Assembly: GCA_017569285.1 (NCBI GenBank)
Contig: CP069419.1
Location: 2,108,001-2,172,000 of the forward strand
Source of the DNA: Clostridiales bacterium
GTDB lineage: Bacteria > Bacillota > Clostridia > Christensenellales > Aristaeellaceae
Direction of reading: 5' to 3'
DNA: 64,000 nt
Made by a program: the position numbers and the translations under genes. This document shows, one piece after another, positions 45,101-52,318 of this stretch; the stretch's first letter is position 1, and every line of letters starts with the position of its first letter. The notes beneath the pieces were generated by a model. The model worked only from the letters and a program-made list of their open reading frames with translations, made no database searches and was not told where the DNA came from.

Positions 45101-46164
45101 CGCTTCAGTCTGCTTACCAGTTGAAATGTTTTGAAGCGTTTGCCTGTGAACCGGCAGAGGCTGACATATTCCTGGAAGGAACAGATGAACTGCCGGCACA
45201 AGGCAAGGAACTGCGTTCGGGGGCTGTTGTACATCGGAAATTGCCAGAAGGATGGTATTTCTTTCCCCCGAATTATGAACAGTCTGGGTTGTTTATCAGC
45301 AACGATTATTCGCATCTGAGGATACGGAAAATTCCAAAGGATGAAATTGTTGCAGGGATGGCAGAATGGTTCGTTCGTATTGCAGTGGAATGTATGCTGG
45401 CTCGCAGGGGATATGTATCATTGCATTCTGCATCTGTGGAAGTAGATGGGATAGCTTATGCTTTTACTGCACCTTCCGGTACCGGCAAGTCTACCCGGGC
45501 GGAGGCCTGGATTGACGCATTGGGAGCGAAATTGATAAGCGGCGACCGTCCGCTGATTGATGTGCGAAATATGGAACTATATGGTGTTCCGTGGGACGGC
45601 AAAGAGCAATGCTTCAGGAACGTTCATTATCCGCTGAAAGCAATCTGTGAGGTGCGTCGTGCCGGATCAGTGTATATTCGTGAAATGAGTTATGCTCAGC
45701 GACGCAAAGTGCTTATGCAGCAGTGCTTTATCCCGATGTGGGATACAGAAACCGCAGCGCTCCAAATTGCCAATATAAACAAATTGGCAATGAAGGCCAA
45801 TATGGTTCGCATATTCTGCGGACCAACAACAGAGGATGCTCAGGCACTGTATAGTGACCTTCAAAAGCATGAATACCTGAAGGAGGAAAAGGACATGAAA
45901 GCAAATCCTGGATTTATTCTCAGAAATGTGGTGGACGAGTATATCCTGATGCCCACAGGGGACAACATCGGTAAGTTCAATGGCACCGTCCTGCTGAACG
46001 AAGTTTCTGCCCTGGTATGGGAGAAACTGCAGAATCCCATTTCCCGGGAAGACCTGCTGAAGGCGATCCTGGATGAGTTTGAAGTGGAGAAAGCAGTTGC
46101 CGCGGCAGACCTGGATGCGCTGCTTGCGAAACTGAAGGAGTACGGCGTAATCTCGGAAGACTGA
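45073..46164 (+). CDS. HprK-like kinase fused to a PqqD domain
   Basis: 363 residues. Residues 1 to about 265 resemble HprK-related kinases of the HPr-rel-A type: YVSLHSASVEVDGIAYAF leads into the P-loop APSGTGKST (about 133-141), then KLISGDRPLIDV and the late VRRAGSVYIREMS. From about 275 a PqqD domain follows (FILRNVVDEYILMPTG, LNEVSALVWEKL). PqqD domains bind peptide leaders and present them to radical SAM enzymes. The fusion could phosphorylate the bound peptide or another partner. AAGGAGGA before ATG 45073 gives a strong start inside the exporter gene. An internal strong start gives a free PqqD (next entry). Confidence 0.82.
   Translation: MYYYRIAEVTLQSAYQLKCFEAFACEPAEADIFLEGTDELPAQGKELRSGAVVHRKLPEGWYFFPPNYEQSGLFISNDYSHLRIRKIPKDEIVAGMAEWFVRIAVECMLARRGYVSLHSASVEVDGIAYAFTAPSGTGKSTRAEAWIDALGAKLISGDRPLIDVRNMELYGVPWDGKEQCFRNVHYPLKAICEVRRAGSVYIREMSYAQRRKVLMQQCFIPMWDTETAALQIANINKLAMKANMVRIFCGPTTEDAQALYSDLQKHEYLKEEKDMKANPGFILRNVVDEYILMPTGDNIGKFNGTVLLNEVSALVWEKLQNPISREDLLKAILDEFEVEKAVAAADLDALLAKLKEYGVISED
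45895..46164 (+). CDS. possible internally started free PqqD-domain protein
   Basis: Inside the kinase-PqqD gene, AAGGAGG (45880-45886) stands eight bases before an in-frame ATG at 45895, exactly at the domain border. Translation from there gives an 89-residue stand-alone PqqD of the usual family size. It may be a real second product, or the trace of a recent gene fusion. Confidence 0.5.
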   Translation: MKANPGFILRNVVDEYILMPTGDNIGKFNGTVLLNEVSALVWEKLQNPISREDLLKAILDEFEVEKAVAAADLDALLAKLKEYGVISED

Positions 46165-46198
46165 CCGGATGCGTCTGCTCTGGCAACAGAGTTAAGGC

Positions 46199-46900
46199 AT
46201 GAGAACAATTATCATTGGTGATATACATGGGTGCCATTCGGCACTTCTACAGCTGCTCGAACGGGTAAAACCGGAAGTGGGGCAGGACTGTTTGGTTTTG
46301 CTGGGAGACCTGTTTGATCGCGGACCGGATTCCCGGGAAGTGTTCCGGGATGTACAGCAACTGGCGTCTGCCTTCGAGGATAACTTTGTCCTGCTGCTGG
46401 GCAACCATGAGGATTATTTGCTGCAGTCGCACCTGACACTGCGGCAGAGAAAGATCTGGGAGGCTGTAGGACGGCAGGCAACGGTACGTTCTTTTGATGA
46501 AGCCGGGGAAAGAATGGAAGACGCGGCTCCCTGGCTGAAGGAACATTGTCAGCTTTTCTGGAAAGCCGACAGGTTTCAGTGCATCCATGCCGGAATCCTG
46601 GTGGATCCTCCGGAAGTGAATGATCTGCAGACACTGGTGCATGACCATGGAATTGTACTGGAGAATCGATATACCGGCCCGCTGACGATTACAGGGCATA
46701 TTGCCTTGGAGAAGGCAACATGGTTTGCCGGGGATGGAGAAACCGTTGTGGAACTGGAAGACGATCTGGTATATCGTTTGCCGGATACCGGGGTGATCTG
46801 CATTGATACCGGGTGCGGAAAAGGCGGACGGCTGACTGCCATGGTCATTGATGGTGAAGAATATACATTGATGAGTGTAGATGAACAAGGTATGCACTGA
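46199..46900 (+). CDS. PPP-family serine/threonine phosphatase-like protein
   Basis: 233 residues with the metallophosphatase motifs IIGDIHGC (GDxHG), LLGDLFDRGPDS (GDxxDRG), LLLGNHEDYLL (GNHE) and ITGHIAL. Close to bacterial PrpA/PrpE and lambda phosphatase, which remove phosphate from proteins or cleave dinucleoside polyphosphates. It lies 34 bases after the HprK-like kinase gene, which suggests it reverses that kinase's action; this is inference. The ribosome binding site is weak (TTAAGG right at the start). Confidence 0.8.
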   Translation: MRTIIIGDIHGCHSALLQLLERVKPEVGQDCLVLLGDLFDRGPDSREVFRDVQQLASAFEDNFVLLLGNHEDYLLQSHLTLRQRKIWEAVGRQATVRSFDEAGERMEDAAPWLKEHCQLFWKADRFQCIHAGILVDPPEVNDLQTLVHDHGIVLENRYTGPLTITGHIALEKATWFAGDGETVVELEDDLVYRLPDTGVICIDTGCGKGGRLTAMVIDGEEYTLMSVDEQGMH

Positions 46901-46917
46901 TTGAACAGCTGCATATC

Positions 46918-46952
46918 AAAAAGCTATGGAACAGTAGTTCCATAGCTTTTTT
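46918..46952. terminator. bidirectional intrinsic terminator
   Basis: A 12-base perfect stem (46921-46932 with 46937-46948), loop AGTA, preceded by A residues and followed by six T. It serves the phosphatase operon and the convergent GGDEF gene. Confidence 0.9.
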
Positions 46953-46967
46953 GTTGCCATTTTCGTT

Positions 46968-48746
46968 TTATTCTTCTTCTTTCGTTTTATTGGCCAGTGC
47001 TTCAGTAAGGTTCTTCTGCAGCCGTGCAAGCTCGAGAACGTGCTGGACACGGAGGACCAGAATCTCGGGGGAGAAGGGCTTCTGGATGAAGTCCACGGCG
47101 CCCATTCGCAGGCACTGGGATTCGGCTTCCGGCCGGGATACGGCGGTCAGGATGATGACCGGGGGAACCTTGCCGGCCATTTCACGCTTTAGCTTGCGGA
47201 AGGTTTCAATACCGTCCATATCCGGCATGATCAGATCCAGCAGGATCAGGTTCGGAGTACGTTCCTTGACCAGTTCCAACAGTTTCTCGCCGGAGTCGAG
47301 AGTGACAACGTCCAGGTCCTGTTCGGTCAGGAAATGCTCCGCCAGCTTCAGGCTGGCTGGGTTGTCATCCACAACAACCACCAATTCATTGCCATCTTTG
47401 CCGTCGGGAGATTTGGTAGTGGGATGAACCGGGGCGTATTCGGTAGTGACGGTTACCTCAGCTGCCAGTTCGGATTTGTTCCATTTATCCATCAAGCGGT
47501 TGATGACCTTCTCGATGTTATATTCAGTCACTTCCGGCAGGAGAAGGAACAGCTGGTGTTCTCCGCATTCCATCATGACGTCGCTGTTGCGCAGGGAATT
47601 CCGAATCGTGGACTTGAATGCCACGATGATTTCCGCCCGCCTGGCGTCATCCAGTTCCGGACCGGCCTTGACGGTCAGCAGTGCCCGGTAGGCACAGTTG
47701 TGATACCGGTTGATATAGCGGACCATGTACTTGTAGATGCTGCCGAATACTTCACGGCCCATCCACATGGCACTGGGAGCTTCAATCCGTTCCTCCAGGA
47801 TAGCGGTGATCGTCTCCAGGTCCATTTCCTTGTTGTTCTGGTTCTGCTGGCCTTCCGAAGTGGAATACAGCCGGCATCCATGTTTCCCATTCCGCTTGAC
47901 GATATACAGGGACTGGTCAGCCAGGTGGAACAGTTCGGCGTAGTCCCGGCCGTATGTGGGAACAAATACCGCACCAATGGATACGCCAATGGAGAAATTC
48001 AGGCGGTCACCGAGAATGAGTTTCGCACCGGCAATATATTCCTCATTGATTTTCTGGGAGAACCGGGAAAGGTCTTCGCTTCGTTTCTGGTTACGCAGGA
48101 AGACAATGAATTCATCTCCGCCGATCCGGCCGCTTTCGGACGGGTATTCCAGGTTATTGGCAATGATCTTGGCAAACATGACCAGGATCCGGTCGCCCAC
48201 ATCATGGCCGAACACGTCATTGACAGACTTGAATCCGTCCAGGTCCAGCACGCACAGGAAACCGGTTTCCTGCAGGCAGAGACGGGTCATGGTGGCTTCG
48301 GCGGCAGCCTTGTTCAGGCAGCCGGTCAGCGGGTCGGTTTCTGCTGTTTTGACGATCTTGTTCATCTGGGACTGGACGTCCAGGATTTTCTTCACACGGC
48401 TGACAAGGACTTCCGGGCTGAAGGGTTTCCGGATATAGTCCATGGCACCGGATTCCAGTCCCCGGGCTTCCTGGTCATTCCGTTCTTCTGCAGTGAGGAA
48501 AGCAACCGGGACTTCCTTGCCGGGTTCCATTTCCTTCTTCAGCAGGTCCAGGGTATGGAAACCGTCCAGATCCGGCATATTGATATCCAGCAGGAACAGA
48601 TCGGGAACACCATGCTCCTTCACATAGTCCAGTGCCAGACGGCCGGACTGGAGCGCAGTCACCCGGAAACCTGCTTTGCTCAGGAAATGTCCCGCCAGCT
48701 TCAGGGTGCTGACGTCATCATCCACAACGATAATCCAGTTTGCCAT
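46968..48746 (-). CDS. response regulator with REC, GGDEF, degenerate GGDEF-like and REC domains
   Basis: 592 residues. REC1 (about 1-120) has VVDDD, LFLLDINMPD and YIRKPFSP. A diguanylate cyclase domain (about 140-300) has an intact RIGGDEF signature (about 206-212). A third region (about 330-440: VAFKSTIRNSLRNSD, ECGEHQLFLLLPE) looks like a GGDEF fold that lost its motif. A second full receiver follows (about 460-575: VVVDDN, LILLDLIMPDMDG, FIQKPFSPE). It should make cyclic di-GMP under double phosphorylation control, relevant to surface polysaccharide. No kinase gene is adjacent; the hybrid kinases at both window ends are candidates. Own promoter at 48824-48853. Confidence 0.88.
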   Translation of the reverse strand: MANWIIVVDDDVSTLKLAGHFLSKAGFRVTALQSGRLALDYVKEHGVPDLFLLDINMPDLDGFHTLDLLKKEMEPGKEVPVAFLTAEERNDQEARGLESGAMDYIRKPFSPEVLVSRVKKILDVQSQMNKIVKTAETDPLTGCLNKAAAEATMTRLCLQETGFLCVLDLDGFKSVNDVFGHDVGDRILVMFAKIIANNLEYPSESGRIGGDEFIVFLRNQKRSEDLSRFSQKINEEYIAGAKLILGDRLNFSIGVSIGAVFVPTYGRDYAELFHLADQSLYIVKRNGKHGCRLYSTSEGQQNQNNKEMDLETITAILEERIEAPSAMWMGREVFGSIYKYMVRYINRYHNCAYRALLTVKAGPELDDARRAEIIVAFKSTIRNSLRNSDVMMECGEHQLFLLLPEVTEYNIEKVINRLMDKWNKSELAAEVTVTTEYAPVHPTTKSPDGKDGNELVVVVDDNPASLKLAEHFLTEQDLDVVTLDSGEKLLELVKERTPNLILLDLIMPDMDGIETFRKLKREMAGKVPPVIILTAVSRPEAESQCLRMGAVDFIQKPFSPEILVLRVQHVLELARLQKNLTEALANKTKEEE

Positions 48747-48823
48747 TTGTTATGATCCTCTCTGTATTGCAAGTCGTGTCTGGGAAGAATCATGGAAAAG
48801 GCTGAAAGCCTTAATCTGTCTGA

Positions 48824-48853
48824 ATTATATCATACATAATGAAAAACAGGCAA
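48824..48853 (-). promoter_or_regulatory. promoter of the GGDEF response regulator
   Basis: Minus-strand TTGCCT (48853-48848), 18 bases, TATAAT (48829-48824) preceded by TGA. Confidence 0.6.
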
Positions 48854-49196
48854 TACAAGGCCAGATGGTTTTCGTGGATACAATCCAGTGTTATTCGAAT
48901 GAGGATGAAGATGATACTCTGAGCAACAAAATGAGAGATAGAACGTCTATGTGTATAAAAATCAGAATTTTATTAAATAAATGGATAGTAGAACACCAAA
49001 AAACAATCTAAATACAAAACGAGAAAAATCGAAGGGCTAGTGTTTGATGAAAATGATTGCATTTATTGTAGTTGCGGCACAAAGACCTTTTGGTATTGTT
49101 GGAACAATAATGAAAATTGCGATAGCGAAAGATGAAATTGTCATATAAACAATCACATAATGTGCTTAATAGCAACAAATTAGAGCTAAGTAACCG
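48854..49196. other. AT-rich intergenic stretch with no recognised gene
   Basis: Only short frames are present, including a 33-codon frame at 49047-49148 with a poor ribosome binding site. Composition is AT-richer than the surroundings. Nothing else is supportable here apart from the promoters at either side. Confidence 0.5.
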
Positions 49197-49225
49197 TTTA
49201 CTTTTGGCGAAATAACCTATACAAT
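49197..49225 (+). promoter_or_regulatory. promoter of radical SAM operon 2
   Basis: TTTACT (49197-49202), 17 bases, TACAAT (49220-49225). Same -35, same extension (TTTACTTTT) and spacing as the promoter at 41042. Confidence 0.65.
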
Positions 49226-49260
49226 GTCATCATGGAGAACAAAACGGGAAGGAAATATAG

Positions 49261-50406
49261 ATGGGGCAGCCGGCAAACGGTCTCGAATATCTGGCTCAAT
49301 TACGAGAAGAATATGGTATACAAACGCCAAATTATCAGGATGTTTCCAGTTTTCTTGAAGCGAAGGCCCAGAAAAAGGGAGTTCCGTTTTCGGGAATATT
49401 TGAACTGACTCCCCTTTGCAACCTGAACTGTAAGATGTGCTATGTTCACATGATGCCGGAGCAGTTCAAAGGACATTCTGTTCTTCCTGTTTCAGTCTGG
49501 AAGGATCTGATGCATCAGGCTTGGGAAGCGGGCATGTTTAGGGCAACTCTGAGTGGGGGAGAATGCCTGGCTTATCCGGGCTTTGAGGAACTGTATCTTT
49601 ATCTTCACAGCCTCGGGTGCGAGGTGAAAATCCTGACGAACGGACTCCTGCTGGACGACAAACAGATTCAATTTTTCAAGGAGCATAGGGTTGCAGATAT
49701 TCAGGTTACGATATACGGATGGAACGATGAAGTATATGAGCGGGTAACGGGCAAGAGAGCCTTTGAGAGTGTTTCCCGGAATATCAGGAAGGCTGTCGAA
49801 GCTGGACTTCCGGTGAGAGTCAGTACAACTCCCAGCATATATCTTGGTGAAGATCTTCTGGAAACGATTCGGGTTGGAAAAACACTTTGCAGGAACATGG
49901 AGTTTAATAGTGGATTGCTTGTACCAAGAGAAGAGACGGGTCGGTCAGAACAGCAGGATGATGTTGACCTGGATCTTTATATCCGGGCTTATCGTCTGAT
50001 TAATGAACTGAACGGGAAAGAGAACCGGGAGATTTCTCCTGATCTTCTTCCGGTTCCGGGAGGACCTTCTCATGACTGTTCGGAATGCGGCCTGAATTGC
50101 TCGGCCGGTCGTTCGTTTTTCGCTATTGACTGGAAAGGAACCATGCGGGCCTGTGTACGGCTTGATATGGTTCTGGGGTATCCCCTGGAAGAAGGCTTTA
50201 CTGCCGCATGGAAGCGAATGAACCAATGGGCAACCGGTTTTCCGAAAGTACCAGAATGTGATGGGTGCGCATATGAAGAAGTCTGCGGGAACTGCGTTGG
50301 AGATATGCTTCTATATGCTGAGCCCGGAAAACAGCCCAAGGGCCTTTGTGAACGGACCAAACGGATGGTTCAGAACGGGATATGGCGTATTCCGGAGTGC
50401 GAGTGA
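49261..50406 (+). CDS. radical SAM/SPASM peptide maturase 2
   Basis: 381 residues, a clear paralogue of the enzyme at 41106. CNLNCKMC gives cysteines 53, 57 and 60, at the same positions; TLSGGECLAYPGF is the GGE motif; CDGCAYEEVCGNC repeats the C-x2-C-x5-C-x2-C pattern, with extra cysteines in HDCSECGLNCSAGR. The active-site half is almost identical to the first enzyme (DLMHQAWEAGM, VYERVTGKRAF), while the substrate-facing middle differs more. Followed by one precursor-like gene, so each enzyme seems to have its own peptide or peptides. RBS GGAAGG before ATG 49261. Confidence 0.9.
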   Translation: MGQPANGLEYLAQLREEYGIQTPNYQDVSSFLEAKAQKKGVPFSGIFELTPLCNLNCKMCYVHMMPEQFKGHSVLPVSVWKDLMHQAWEAGMFRATLSGGECLAYPGFEELYLYLHSLGCEVKILTNGLLLDDKQIQFFKEHRVADIQVTIYGWNDEVYERVTGKRAFESVSRNIRKAVEAGLPVRVSTTPSIYLGEDLLETIRVGKTLCRNMEFNSGLLVPREETGRSEQQDDVDLDLYIRAYRLINELNGKENREISPDLLPVPGGPSHDCSECGLNCSAGRSFFAIDWKGTMRACVRLDMVLGYPLEEGFTAAWKRMNQWATGFPKVPECDGCAYEEVCGNCVGDMLLYAEPGKQPKGLCERTKRMVQNGIWRIPECE

Positions 50407-50503
50407 AGTGATTTGTGCCGGATGGCATAAGAAAAGAGGACACTCTTCGGTGTGATCTGAGGATCTCCCGATTTGTGAATAAAAAAATAGGAGGAAAAGC
50501 CAA

Positions 50504-50674
50504 ATGAAAAAACAGTATGCTGCCCCTGAAGCTGAAAAGGTTATGTTCAGCTACGAAACGAATGTGGTCGCTTCCGGTTACGTGAAATGTCCCGGTGTTA
50601 CCAAGTACAATGGCATTCCGAATCCGCCCGTCCTGGAAGAAGCTTGCCCCAAAGACAAGAAGTATAAGGGATAA
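50504..50674 (+). CDS. putative RiPP precursor peptide 3
   Basis: 56 residues read directly from the sequence. AGGAGG lies nine bases before ATG 50504. The leader MKKQYAAPEAEK then FSYETNVVAS matches peptides 1 and 2; the core has two cysteines (YVKCPG and EEACPK), a GIPNPP turn and a lysine-rich end (KDKKYKG). A terminator follows at once, so it is the last gene of radical SAM operon 2. Confidence 0.75.
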   Translation: MKKQYAAPEAEKVMFSYETNVVASGYVKCPGVTKYNGIPNPPVLEEACPKDKKYKG

Positions 50675-50689
50675 TCAAGCATTAATGTA

Positions 50690-50748
50690 AAAGCCCCCTG
50701 GAATCTGAACTGAAAATGTATTTAGTTCTGATTTCATGGGGGCTTTTT
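50690..50748 (+). terminator. intrinsic terminator after precursor 3
   Basis: AAAGCCCCC pairs with GGGGGCTTT, followed by T (50743-50747). The long interior is AT-rich and may form a smaller inner stem. Confidence 0.8.
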
Positions 50749-50784
50749 AGCGCCTTGGATAAATGAGTTTACTATTGGGTTTTC

Positions 50785-50813
50785 TTTACAAAATCCCGGA
50801 AACAATGTACATT
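50785..50813 (+). promoter_or_regulatory. candidate promoter of the methionine sulfoxide reductase gene
   Basis: TTTACA (50785-50790), 17 bases, TACATT (50808-50813). Confidence 0.45.
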
Positions 50814-50851
50814 GAAGTGGTTCCTGTGGAATATGGAGGATATGGAAAGAT

Positions 50852-51319
50852 ATGGATAGAGAATTGATGCATAATGGCATGATACTGCAGCAGGGAGAAG
50901 GTATCATTGATGCTGAGCCGTGGTACGTGGCAGCAATGAGCAACCTGTCCGCGCTGATCATGGAATCCTTTGATAATCTCAACTGGGCAGGGTTTTATCT
51001 GTTCCGGGATGGGAAACTGGTGGTGGGTCCGTTCCAGGGAAAACCTGCCTGCATTCATATTCCAGTTGGACGGGGTGTATGTGGGACTGCTGTGGCGGAG
51101 GACCGGATGCAGGTGGTACCGGATGTACATCTGTTCCCCGGGCATATTGCCTGCGACTGTGCTTCGGAATCGGAGATTGTGATTCCGATTCACCGGGATG
51201 GGAAGATCATGGCGGTACTGGATATTGACAGCCCGGTGAAGAACCGGTTCTCTGATGGAGATGCTGCCATACTTTCGAACCTGGTACGGCTGATGGAACA
51301 GAAGCTTTGCTGGGAATGA
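50852..51319 (+). CDS. msrC: free methionine-(R)-sulfoxide reductase (GAF-domain, fRMsr)
   Basis: 155 residues, a single GAF domain. It reduces free methionine-R-sulfoxide in the cytoplasm. LNWAGFYLFRDGKLVVGPFQGKPAC, GRGVCGTA and HIACDCASESEIVIP hold the conserved redox cysteines, and VLDIDSP ends the fold. Length fits the family (YebR/MsrC). It is an oxidative-stress repair enzyme unrelated to the peptide genes upstream, which are closed by a terminator. Confidence 0.9.
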   Translation: MDRELMHNGMILQQGEGIIDAEPWYVAAMSNLSALIMESFDNLNWAGFYLFRDGKLVVGPFQGKPACIHIPVGRGVCGTAVAEDRMQVVPDVHLFPGHIACDCASESEIVIPIHRDGKIMAVLDIDSPVKNRFSDGDAAILSNLVRLMEQKLCWE

Positions 51320-51357
51320 TTGGTGGATAAATCTATTGTTGGTTATGGAGTTGTTAT

Positions 51358-52176
51358 ATGATTCAGAAACTGAAGTCCTTGGATCCCTGTATGGATTTTA
51401 TCAGGGATGTAAATCAGGATCCGGAGTTTTCGGATCCGATGCTGGTGACGGATGAACAGTGGAGACTCAATCTGTTAAGATCTGTGGAAAGAACAGACGA
51501 AGATGTGCTGGGTGTATATCGGGATGGAATACTGATTGGTTTCTTTGTATTCATGGTTTCTGTGGAAGACCGGAATCTTGAAATGACCGTTGGCCTGTCC
51601 CGTTGTAAAGAGGCATATGAGGAGATCCTGAATTACCTGCAGGAGAACTATCCGGGTTACCAGGCGGACTTCGTGTTTAATCCCGGGAATTACCTGCTCA
51701 GGGAACTGCTGGAGCAGAAAGGTGCTGAGTTTGATCCGGAACAACAGAAGATGGTGTTTTCCGGGAGAGCACCTGAAGTGAATATGGAGGGAATTGTTCC
51801 GCTGTCAGATCAGTATATGGAGCAGTATGCTGCTATGCATAATACAGATATGTTCTGGACGGCGGATAAGGTGGCAAAGAGGCCGGACCGTTTCAATGTT
51901 TTCCTTGCAGTGGATCAGGGCAATGTAGTCGGCTATATTGATGTGACAAACTGTTATGAAGAAAACGAGCCGTATGACATTTTGGTCAAAGAGGAATACC
52001 GCAGGAGAGGCTGGGGCCGGAAACTGCTGGGAAAGGCACTGAAAGAGAATGAGCCCAGCTCCATGATGCTGTTGGTCGATATTGACAATGAACCCGCGTT
52101 GACACTGTATGAATCCATGGAATTTGTGAAACGCCAGGGAGAAAATAATATCACGGCATTCTGGAAAATGCCGTGA
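51358..52176 (+). CDS. GNAT family N-acetyltransferase
   Basis: 272 residues. The C-terminal half has the acetyl-CoA loop EEYRRRGWGRKLLGKAL (RxxGxG/A pattern) and NEPALTLYESMEFVKRQ; the N-terminal half looks like a weaker second GNAT-like fold (VYRDGILIGFFVFM, DFVFNPGNYLLRELLEQKGA). Substrate unknown. It starts 38 bases after msrC and is probably co-transcribed. The final codons form a nine-base hairpin (CACGGCATT/AATGCCGTG). Confidence 0.82.
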   Translation: MIQKLKSLDPCMDFIRDVNQDPEFSDPMLVTDEQWRLNLLRSVERTDEDVLGVYRDGILIGFFVFMVSVEDRNLEMTVGLSRCKEAYEEILNYLQENYPGYQADFVFNPGNYLLRELLEQKGAEFDPEQQKMVFSGRAPEVNMEGIVPLSDQYMEQYAAMHNTDMFWTADKVAKRPDRFNVFLAVDQGNVVGYIDVTNCYEENEPYDILVKEEYRRRGWGRKLLGKALKENEPSSMMLLVDIDNEPALTLYESMEFVKRQGENNITAFWKMP

Positions 52177-52179
52177 GAG

Positions 52180-52208
52180 AACCCGCCGGTTATTCCGGCA
52201 GGTTTTTG
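52180..52208 (+). terminator. intrinsic terminator after the GNAT gene
   Basis: AACC-C-GCCGG pairs with CCGGC-A-GGTT around loop TTATT, followed by TTTTTG and a further T run. Confidence 0.8.
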
Positions 52209-52244
52209 TTTTTGGGGTCAGAAGGTGAAAAAGTTGGGAAAAGA

Positions 52245-52275
52245 TTGACTTAGAGTTCACTTGAGGGTTTAGGAT
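52245..52275 (+). promoter_or_regulatory. MerR-type promoter with 19-base spacer
   Basis: TTGACT (52245-52250) and TAGGAT (52270-52275) are separated by 19 bases. The spacer carries an imperfect palindrome, CTTAGAGT then ACTTGAGG. Long spacers with a dyad are the mark of promoters activated by MerR-family regulators. No merR gene is in the window. Confidence 0.5.
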
Positions 52276-52318
52276 AGGAGCATATTCAGAGAGTAAAGCA
52301 ATGGGAGGTTATTTCCCT

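Noticed and set aside
48676-49011. 111-codon plus-strand frame upstream of radical SAM gene 2
   Set aside because: Its first part is antisense to the start of the GGDEF gene, it has no ribosome binding site, and the rest is low-complexity AT-rich sequence.
49047-49148. 33-codon frame that could be a small peptide gene
   Set aside because: The only purine-rich site is 11 bases upstream and weak, and the peptide lacks the leader seen in the three other precursors.
52149-52174. Hairpin at the end of the GNAT gene as terminator
   Set aside because: The nine-base stem has no T run; the true terminator with a T tract follows at 52180.
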